Below are positions 58,116 to 64,000 of a stretch of DNA of 64,000 nucleotides, piece after piece. The stretch comes from Paenibacillus sp. MMS20-IR301. Lineage in GTDB: Bacteria > Bacillota > Bacilli > Paenibacillales > Paenibacillaceae. A program made the position numbers and the translations under genes. Numbering within the stretch: position 1 is the first letter of the stretch; every line of letters begins with the position of its first letter. The notes below the pieces were generated by a model. That model ran no database searches. It saw only the letters and a program-made list of their open reading frames with translations, and was not told where the DNA came from. Where the stretch lies: NCBI RefSeq assembly GCF_032302195.1, contig NZ_CP135275.1:2790001-2854000 (forward strand). The letters run 5' to 3'.

Positions 58116-60601
58116 CGGCTTCCCTCCGTCTTTCTTTGCAAATAGCCCCGCAGCAGCTCTTCTATTTGTGCATCGCTATCCTTGTTAAGCTGCTCTGTAC
58201 CGATGCTGTCATATATGAGCTTGAGCACCTCGTATACACTTTCAATGCCATGCTGACTGTATATGGTATTTATAAGGTCATACACCTGATTCGCCTGGCT
58301 GTCTAAGAAATACTTGCCTACAGGATCGAACAGCAGGCCTCGCGATTCCTCTCCCGCCAGCTTACGTTCGTTATAGGCTTGAAACAAATTATTCAATATA
58401 AATTGGGTGTTAAAATAGGTCAATCTGCCGCTGCTGCCCGCTCTGCGCTCCGCACTGTAATCCAGCCAGTATTGCCCGGTTCTCAGGTGAATTTCCCCGC
58501 TTGTTCCTTGTTCGATGTCCGCCCCGAAATACCCATATGCGGACAAGTAGTGAATATCGCGGGCTTCCGGACCTTCCATTGCATTGACCATCCCGCTGGT
58601 TCTTAAAGGCAATTGATTTAATATATAATTCGGGTGATCCGCAAGCGCCATAGTGACCGTCCGGGGAAAGTCCGCTGCTGCTTCACCGTCCAGCCTGTTC
58701 AAAGTACGCTCCGCTTCAGCATATTGACTGGCTGCGAGCTGAGCCGCTTCCTCAACAGCACGGACAGGCAACTGGCCCGATGCCAGCAGACGCACGGTCT
58801 TGCCGCCGGAAGAAGCTTCTGCAAGCTGCAGGTCTCCGCCGAACAAAGTCAGTCCGCTTGCCTCATTCAGCTGCAGCCGTGTTACTGTAATTCCCCTCTC
58901 TTCACCCTGCTCACTGTCAATGACAGAAGCGTTGGAGAACAGCTTCAAGCTGCCCGGCCCTTTGACATCAACCTCAAATCCAGCCATGGGGTGCGGCAAG
59001 TATGTATCCAGAATATTTGTCGCACGCCCCTCTTCTGTGTATCCGCTATTTGTTAGCAGCTCCGACAGCCGGCCGTTGCCGATAACAGGGTACCAGCCAT
59101 AGAAGGAGGGCAGAAACAGCCTGTTATCCGCAACAACTGCGGCCTGTTCCCACAGATCCTTGCCTGGAAAATAATACGAATAATGCCGCCAATCATTTAT
59201 AGTACCGCTATATGACATGGTAATCTCCAGCTGTCCTCCAGGCATAATGTCCGCGTCAGGAGTGATCCACAGCACATCCGCAGCCTTTTCCCACTCATAG
59301 TCAGCAGCAGCACCGTTGACCTTCAGTTCCTCTATGTCAAATAGATGCCGCAGCATGACGGGGAATCGTCCCAGCTTCTCCGCTTGTCCATTCCTTGCCT
59401 GCATGGTTGCCTCAATCTTCAGCTCATGGTGCGGCAACAGCTCCAGCTCCAGCTTGTAGCTGTTAATGAGCAGCTTGCGGAATTTCATTCCGGTGAGCAG
59501 ATCTTTCATATGCGAGGCCGGGAGCTGACTCTCCGGAATCCCCCCCATGGCTATGTATGCTTCCTGCATCTGTTCGTCCGTATCTGCTTTATTAATGCCC
59601 GCACGGGACATTTCCTCTATGTCCGGCTCAGTGTATTTACCAGCCTCAGCTCCGGCAACGAACAGTTGCTCCAGTGCACGCTGCTGCATAGTAGTATTGG
59701 TTGAGGCAAGTCTTTCGCGGTAAAATTCTTCATTGGCATCCGCAGCTTCAACCCGTTCCTGCAAATGTCCGTACATCGCGCTGCCTGCCCATAACAATAC
59801 TGCACCAAGAGCCAGCATTACGGGACTGATCAGCCATCCTCTAATTCGTTCCCTCCTGCGCCGATACATTACAATTACTGCAATCAGAGCTATTCCTGCC
59901 GCTAAAGCGGCAACCATTCCGCGATGCAGCCAGAAGGCCGGATCGTACAGGAAGCCCCACAAACGCGAGTAGGAATCCCCGATATGATTGATCAACGAAT
60001 AATCAAGCCAAACCTGACTGTAAGGCGGTAATGCATAAGAAGAGGTTCCGCCTGTTAATTCCGGTACGATTATAGTTAAACCCAGCAACAGGACGAAGCC
60101 GATCAAATAACTGTACCGCTTGCGGATCAGGATACCTGTCAAATAAGCAATAACAGTCGCCAATAACACCGGAATGGTAAAAGAAGCAAATACCGCTGAG
60201 GTGTACCATTCACGCATTCCCCAAGTAATGCCATCCTTAAAGACCAGCCAGACATACGTACCTGCCGGAACAAGTGCAGCTGCAAGCGGAAGCGTTGCTG
60301 CGCACAGCAGGCGTGCCGCCTCCATTTCCCATATCCGGTACGGGAAGGCGGATACCATAGATGATGTCTTCCATTCTTCATCCCGCCGGGCAATTGATAT
60401 TGCGAGCAAAGGCAATATAATAATAGCCACCTTGCAATACACCCGGGAAATATCCATTACGAATACGGCCCGGTCCAATGCTGCACCGGTAGTCCGGATC
60501 ATCAGATACAGGATGGCTCCCATGCCGGCCAGCATCAGATACAGGCTTGGACCGCGCAGCAGCAGCTTAAGCTCCGTCAGGTAATAGCGAAGCAGGCTCA
60601 T
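58112..60601 (-). CDS. ABC-2 permease fused to degenerate M1-peptidase-like domain
   Basis: 829 residues. The ATG at 60601 overlaps the ATPase stop (ATGA); an upstream extension is rejected. About eight membrane helices fill residues 1-275 (ABC-2 permease-like: SIARRDEEWKTSSMVSAFPYRIWEMEAARL). Residues from about 300 form a large extracytoplasmic part resembling the N-terminal beta domain of M1 aminopeptidases (ELLPHHELKIEATMQA, LEITMSYSGTIN). The HEXXH zinc motif and GAMEN motif are absent. It may be a binding or chaperone domain rather than an enzyme. It is coupled to the ATPase upstream and to the small permease downstream. Confidence 0.85.
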   Translation of the reverse strand: MSLLRYYLTELKLLLRGPSLYLMLAGMGAILYLMIRTTGAALDRAVFVMDISRVYCKVAIIILPLLAISIARRDEEWKTSSMVSAFPYRIWEMEAARLLCAATLPLAAALVPAGTYVWLVFKDGITWGMREWYTSAVFASFTIPVLLATVIAYLTGILIRKRYSYLIGFVLLLGLTIIVPELTGGTSSYALPPYSQVWLDYSLINHIGDSYSRLWGFLYDPAFWLHRGMVAALAAGIALIAVIVMYRRRRERIRGWLISPVMLALGAVLLWAGSAMYGHLQERVEAADANEEFYRERLASTNTTMQQRALEQLFVAGAEAGKYTEPDIEEMSRAGINKADTDEQMQEAYIAMGGIPESQLPASHMKDLLTGMKFRKLLINSYKLELELLPHHELKIEATMQARNGQAEKLGRFPVMLRHLFDIEELKVNGAAADYEWEKAADVLWITPDADIMPGGQLEITMSYSGTINDWRHYSYYFPGKDLWEQAAVVADNRLFLPSFYGWYPVIGNGRLSELLTNSGYTEEGRATNILDTYLPHPMAGFEVDVKGPGSLKLFSNASVIDSEQGEERGITVTRLQLNEASGLTLFGGDLQLAEASSGGKTVRLLASGQLPVRAVEEAAQLAASQYAEAERTLNRLDGEAAADFPRTVTMALADHPNYILNQLPLRTSGMVNAMEGPEARDIHYLSAYGYFGADIEQGTSGEIHLRTGQYWLDYSAERRAGSSGRLTYFNTQFILNNLFQAYNERKLAGEESRGLLFDPVGKYFLDSQANQVYDLINTIYSQHGIESVYEVLKLIYDSIGTEQLNKDSDAQIEELLRGYLQRKTEGSR

Positions 60602-61473
60602 ATGCGGTTCCCCGCTCTCATGACTGCAATATATCCGTCCTCCAGTCCTGCCGCTGCCTGTACTGCTCCCGGCAGCGGGGCAGAGCTGCAAAGAACCCGC
60701 GCCTCATACCCGGCTCCTGAACGCTTCCCGGTTACGAGGGTCGCGGCTTCCTTGAGCTCAGCGAGCTTCTCATTATCGGTCTGGACTGTCCATACCTGCC
60801 CCTGCACACGCTGAAGCAATTCGTCTTGTGTACCGTGAAAGACGATCTGCCCCCCGTTCATAATCGCCAGGCTCTGACAGTTATTGTCGATATCTGCAAC
60901 AACGTGGGTAGACAGCAGCACAGTCCGCTCCTTGCCCAGCTCGGCCAGCATGTCACGAAACCGCAAGCGTTCTTCCGGGTCCAGCCCGGCCGTAGGCTCA
61001 TCCACAATTATGAACTGCGGATCACCAAGCAGCGCCTGGGCAATCCCGATGCGCTGCCGCATCCCGCCGGAATATTTAGCGATGCACACATCGCGCTTCT
61101 CCTCCAGATTGACCCGGCGGAGCATCCCGGCTACGGCCTCCTTCCGGGCCTTCCCGTTCGTAATGCCTTTCATAGATGCGGCATAATCAAGATACTCTGC
61201 ACCTGTCAGTCTGCGGTATACCCCGAACTCCTGCGGCAGATAGCCCAGCAAGCTACGGATTTCCCGTTCATCACGCCCAAGCCGGCACTTCCCGATTTGT
61301 ACCTCGCCCGATGTTTTGGGGATGACGGTTGCCAGAATCTGCATCAATGTAGATTTCCCCGCCCCGTTAGGCCCGAGCAAGCCGGACATTCCTGTACCTA
61401 GGGTCAGGTTAATTCCGTTCAACACTTCTTTGCTGCCATATTTCTTACATAACTGCTGAATTACCACCTGCAT
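60598..61473 (-). CDS. ABC exporter ATPase, first gene of the ECF-sigma operon
   Basis: 291 residues. The ATG at 61473 follows TGGAGG; an extension to 61545 would run into the ECF promoter and is rejected. Walker A GPNGAGKS, Q-loop LPQEFG, signature YSGGMRQR, Walker B FIIVDEPTAGLDP and the H-loop STHVV are all intact. A C-terminal extension of about 80 residues follows. The type resembles ATPases of bacteriocin-immunity and antibiotic-resistance exporters. It probably energises the large permease. Confidence 0.94.
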   Translation of the reverse strand: MQVVIQQLCKKYGSKEVLNGINLTLGTGMSGLLGPNGAGKSTLMQILATVIPKTSGEVQIGKCRLGRDEREIRSLLGYLPQEFGVYRRLTGAEYLDYAASMKGITNGKARKEAVAGMLRRVNLEEKRDVCIAKYSGGMRQRIGIAQALLGDPQFIIVDEPTAGLDPEERLRFRDMLAELGKERTVLLSTHVVADIDNNCQSLAIMNGGQIVFHGTQDELLQRVQGQVWTVQTDNEKLAELKEAATLVTGKRSGAGYEARVLCSSAPLPGAVQAAAGLEDGYIAVMRAGNRI

Positions 61474-61538
61474 GATTGGCTGCCTCCATTCGTACTTGGC
61501 CACCTCCCGTGCGCACGAGTAGATTGTCGTACAGTATA

Positions 61539-61563
61539 ACGACACACTCGGGTAAAAGTTTCA
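61539..61563 (-). promoter_or_regulatory. ECF-type promoter of the ABC/sigma operon
   Basis: On the minus strand TGAAAC (61563-61558), a 16-nt spacer and CGT (61541-61539). TGAAAC-N16-CGT is the pattern of Bacillus ECF sigma promoters such as those of SigW. It lies 66-90 nt upstream of the first ATG. Recognition by the operon's own sigma factor is inferred. Confidence 0.65.
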
Positions 61564-61602
61564 ATGGGTAATAAATAAGGCACCTGCTTCTGTAACATTA
61601 AA

Positions 61603-61636
61603 AAGCCGGTAGTCCTTATACTGGACGTACCGGCTT
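61603..61636 (-). terminator. Terminator of the HSL esterase gene
   Basis: AAGCCGGTA / TACCGGCTT with an inner GTCC/GGAC pairing, followed on the minus strand by TTTTTAAT. Confidence 0.85.
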
Positions 61637-61663
61637 GTTCAATATTCACTGCCTGTGCCAAAA

Positions 61664-62788
61664 TTACAGCTTCTTAAGGGCACTCGCAATTTCAATACAG
61701 AGATCTTCTGCCTGCGGCACGAAGCCTAACCGGTCCAGGAATGCATGCGTACAACCTTTATAACGGATTGTCTTCACCGGCACTCCTGCTTCACTTAATT
61801 TCTTTCCGTAGAATTCCGTTTGAATACGCAGTCCATCGAATTCCGCCCCTACACACAACGCTCCCGGAAGATTTCTATGCTCTGCAAGCAGCGGACTTGC
61901 ATAGGTGCTTCCGGCATCTTTCATATCCGAGAAATAGAGGCCGCCCAGCGGCACATCCTCCTTCCCTTCGTCAGACGGCCGGCCGAGGCCCAGCATCGGC
62001 TCAATTATACTGCGCTGCTCCTCCGCAATTTCAAACGCCTTAATATCCCACTTTAATCCTTCCACTCCCTCATTTATGAATGTAACCAGCGGATAAATCA
62101 GCACCTGCAATGCAACCATGTTCAGCCCCAGATCCCGGTCCTTAACGGCTACTGCTGCTGTCAAGTTACCGCCTGCACTGTCTCCGCCGACAGCAATTTT
62201 GCTCCGGTCGATGCCATATTCTTCAGCGTGATCATAAATATGCTTTACCGCATGGAAGCAGTCATTGAAGCCGTTCGGGAATTTCTTTTCCGGCGCCAGG
62301 GAGTAATCAATGTTAAAGACAACCGCATCCGCCAGCTCAGCTATCAGGCGGCATGGATGCTCCAATGTATATATACTCCCGCCAATAAAACCTCCGCCAT
62401 GTAAGAAAATCAGACAGGGCTTGCCGGCTTGCCGCATTGACTTTCTCGGGTAATAACGCCATAATCCAACTTCATTACCTTCAAAATTAAGCTGCTCATA
62501 CCTGGTGTGGATCTCAACCGTGTTCAAATTCCGGTTCGGGAATCCCATATTGTCTCTCATGGTTTGCAGAGCAAGCTCAGGAGACTCAGTGGCAGACGAA
62601 TTCCCTGCTCCAGGCCCCTCTTCTTTCCCTACCCAGTGCTTAGTAATGATTGCAAGCTCATAGGGATCTATTAAGCCTGGTCCAGGTTCTTCAGGATTGA
62701 CCTTCTCAATTAATTTTATCCCGCCATGGTCTGCAGCTTTCTGCTGTTCCTGTAAAGCATCCACAAGCTCTTTCTTATACAATCTCAT
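61664..62788 (-). CDS. HSL-family alpha/beta-hydrolase (esterase)
   Basis: 374 residues. The ATG at 62788 has TGGAGG upstream; an extension is rejected. The hormone-sensitive-lipase signature HGGGFIGG (oxyanion hole), nucleophile elbow GGDSAGGN and a late histidine in GCTHAFLDRLGF are present; the acidic residue is likely the D of VGAEFDGLR. A longer-than-usual N-terminus (about 100 residues) precedes YYPRKSM. The likely activity is on short-chain esters. It is probably controlled by the AraC gene 160 nt upstream on the same strand. Confidence 0.9.
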   Translation of the reverse strand: MRLYKKELVDALQEQQKAADHGGIKLIEKVNPEEPGPGLIDPYELAIITKHWVGKEEGPGAGNSSATESPELALQTMRDNMGFPNRNLNTVEIHTRYEQLNFEGNEVGLWRYYPRKSMRQAGKPCLIFLHGGGFIGGSIYTLEHPCRLIAELADAVVFNIDYSLAPEKKFPNGFNDCFHAVKHIYDHAEEYGIDRSKIAVGGDSAGGNLTAAVAVKDRDLGLNMVALQVLIYPLVTFINEGVEGLKWDIKAFEIAEEQRSIIEPMLGLGRPSDEGKEDVPLGGLYFSDMKDAGSTYASPLLAEHRNLPGALCVGAEFDGLRIQTEFYGKKLSEAGVPVKTIRYKGCTHAFLDRLGFVPQAEDLCIEIASALKKL

Positions 62789-62945
62789 TATAAAAAACCT
62801 CCATTTTATCGCCAGTGTCACATTAAACCGCTTACAAAAACTATTTTAAAGGAAACCGCTGTCTTTCACCCGTTCATTATTAACCTTTTTACAGGCGAAT
62901 CCTGACCATAGGACCTCTGGAACAGACAGAAAAAGCCCAACGCTG

Positions 62946-63821
62946 TCATTGGACTCTTCCGCCAAGCCTATGTTTCCGGTATTCGTGTGGTGTTGTTCTA
63001 TAAACAGCTTTAAATACGCGGCTAAATGATTTCTCGTTAGGAAAACCGTGCTCAAACGCAATGCGGGTAATGGAAATATCGGTATTCATTAAATCACGGT
63101 AGGCATGCTCTAAGCGGATCGTATTAAGATACTGAAGAATCGTCATGCCGATATGTTTCCTGAAAAAACGGGACAGATATTCCCCAGTCAGGCTAAACCG
63201 GGCAGCCAGCACTTCAATCGGCAGTTCCTGATTATAATGCTGCTTAATATAGTTTGTTATACTGGTTAGCCGTTCCAAATGCTTATAGGTTTGTATTACC
63301 CCGGCAGGCTTTTCAATCAAGAAATGACTTAGCAGTATGTACATAAGCTGATATGACAAACCTTTGATTTCAATATCTGCGAGCGGGTCACTCCCGTAAC
63401 AGAGATAAGCATCCGTGATCCGGCCGAGAATGTCACGTAATTTGCTTAATTTCATGCGCTGCTTATGACTATGCTCCTGCATATGTCTTGATACACAATG
63501 AATGGAATAACGGTCCATCTCTGAGAAGCTCTCTTTAATAAATTCATATGGAATCTGCAGAGTTAACGCCAACCGGTCCGATCCTGCGGAAACTGAAAAG
63601 GAATGAACCGCATTTGAATTAATCACCACGATGTCGCCTTGCTCCGAGGTGTACGACGCCCCCTCAACGTAGATCTCATCGATCCGGCCCCGGATAACAT
63701 AAGATATCTCCACACTCTCATGCCAATGCCTCGGGACATACTGCTCAGCACCCGATGTGTGAAGGATTATTTTGACTGGTACAATATCGTCATGTTTAAT
63801 GAGCTCATACTTGTAATTCAT
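62946..63821 (-). CDS. AraC-family regulator
   Basis: 291 residues; only a weak ribosome site (GAGAG) precedes the ATG. An N-terminal cupin sensor (PRHWHESVEISYVIRGRIDEIYVEG, QGDIVVINSNAVHSF) is followed by a helical linker and AraC HTHs: IEVLAARFSLTGEYLSRFFRKHIG and ITRIAFEHGFPNEKSFSRVFKAVYR, ending TTPHEYRKHR. It is divergent from the gene start near 63934. An inverted repeat lies in the region between them. Confidence 0.9.
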   Translation of the reverse strand: MNYKYELIKHDDIVPVKIILHTSGAEQYVPRHWHESVEISYVIRGRIDEIYVEGASYTSEQGDIVVINSNAVHSFSVSAGSDRLALTLQIPYEFIKESFSEMDRYSIHCVSRHMQEHSHKQRMKLSKLRDILGRITDAYLCYGSDPLADIEIKGLSYQLMYILLSHFLIEKPAGVIQTYKHLERLTSITNYIKQHYNQELPIEVLAARFSLTGEYLSRFFRKHIGMTILQYLNTIRLEHAYRDLMNTDISITRIAFEHGFPNEKSFSRVFKAVYRTTPHEYRKHRLGGRVQ

Positions 63822-63847
63822 CTCGGGCCAGCTCTCTTCAATGCGGA

Positions 63848-63886
63848 ATTGTTAACACATTTGATCACATCATCATGATTAACAAT
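63848..63886. promoter_or_regulatory. Inverted repeat in the divergent region upstream of AraC
   Basis: ATTGTTAA (63848-63855) and TTAACAAT (63879-63886) are perfect 8-bp arms separated by 23 nt. The site is a candidate operator for the adjacent AraC regulator or another factor. Confidence 0.4.
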
Positions 63887-63933
63887 ATCGCATTTCATCG
63901 CGTCATTTCAATAAGATTATAGGGAGTGAACTT

Positions 63934-64000
63934 GTGCCAAGAGCTATGGATGAAATATTGATCTTCTGCATTCTAACAAATAGTTGTCAGAATTCCCTCA
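63934..64000 (+). CDS. Possible 5' end of a gene, truncated by the window
   Basis: A GTG at 63934 follows AGGGAGTG with good spacing and opens a frame of 22 codons to the window end (PRAMDEILIFC...). It could be a real gene divergent from AraC, but the fragment is too short to identify and the call rests on the ribosome site alone. Confidence 0.3.
   Translation, partial: MPRAMDEILIFCILTNSCQNSL

Noticed and set aside
61474..61545. N-terminal extension of the ABC ATPase
   Set aside because: It includes the putative ECF promoter end and lacks a ribosome site; the ATG at 61473 has TGGAGG.

Overview
The window looks like a chromosomal segment of a Paenibacillus-type Firmicute. Shine-Dalgarno sites are strong (AGGAGG-like) with frequent GTG and TTG starts. 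Near-perfect CcpA cre boxes, LplB/YtcP-type sugar ABC importers, YesM/YesN two-component systems, many AraC regulators and an SLH-anchored giant protein all fit that group. No rRNA, tRNA, CRISPR, prophage or insertion sequence was seen.

Bases 1 to 36 kb form a plant-polysaccharide island centred on arabinoxylan. It starts with the 5' end of a sugar transporter, an AraC regulator, and a multi-domain GH3 divergent from a second AraC regulator. A xylonate block follows: an XynR-like IclR regulator and YjhG-type D-xylonate dehydratase on one strand, and a YagE-type 2-keto-3-deoxy-pentonate aldolase on the other. Next come an AraC regulator, a type-B carboxylesterase and a three-gene ABC importer (12.1-15.8 kb). 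A ten-gene minus-strand run (30.5 to 15.9 kb) encodes a second importer, a response regulator, a histidine kinase, a second response regulator, two GH43 enzymes, a beta-helix protein and a CE1-like esterase. Beyond it lie GH95, GH43 and a GH8 reducing-end xylose-releasing exo-oligoxylanase. None of the glycosidases or esterases has an evident signal peptide. The likely scheme is import of decorated oligosaccharides, cytoplasmic removal of acyl and arabinosyl groups, cleavage to xylose, and a side route for xylonate. Cre boxes overlap both importer promoters.

Bases 36 to 48 kb are more general: hflKC, a PadR/DUF2812 pair with a repeat-rich operator, a DUF2569 protein, an unknown membrane protein, deoD, a 1,947-residue S-layer-type metallophosphoesterase with lamin-tail domains, and cdd.

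Bases 48 to 64 kb hold a PadR/DUF1048/DUF1048/ABC exporter operon, a diguanylate cyclase, an array of repeated 22-25 nt motifs, a small orphan gene, and a TetR regulator divergent from a membrane-anchored sugar-isomerase-like protein. They also hold a six-gene operon that embeds an ECF sigma factor among ABC transporter genes and carries an ECF-type promoter at its head. The window closes with an HSL-family esterase, another AraC regulator and the possible start of a divergent gene.
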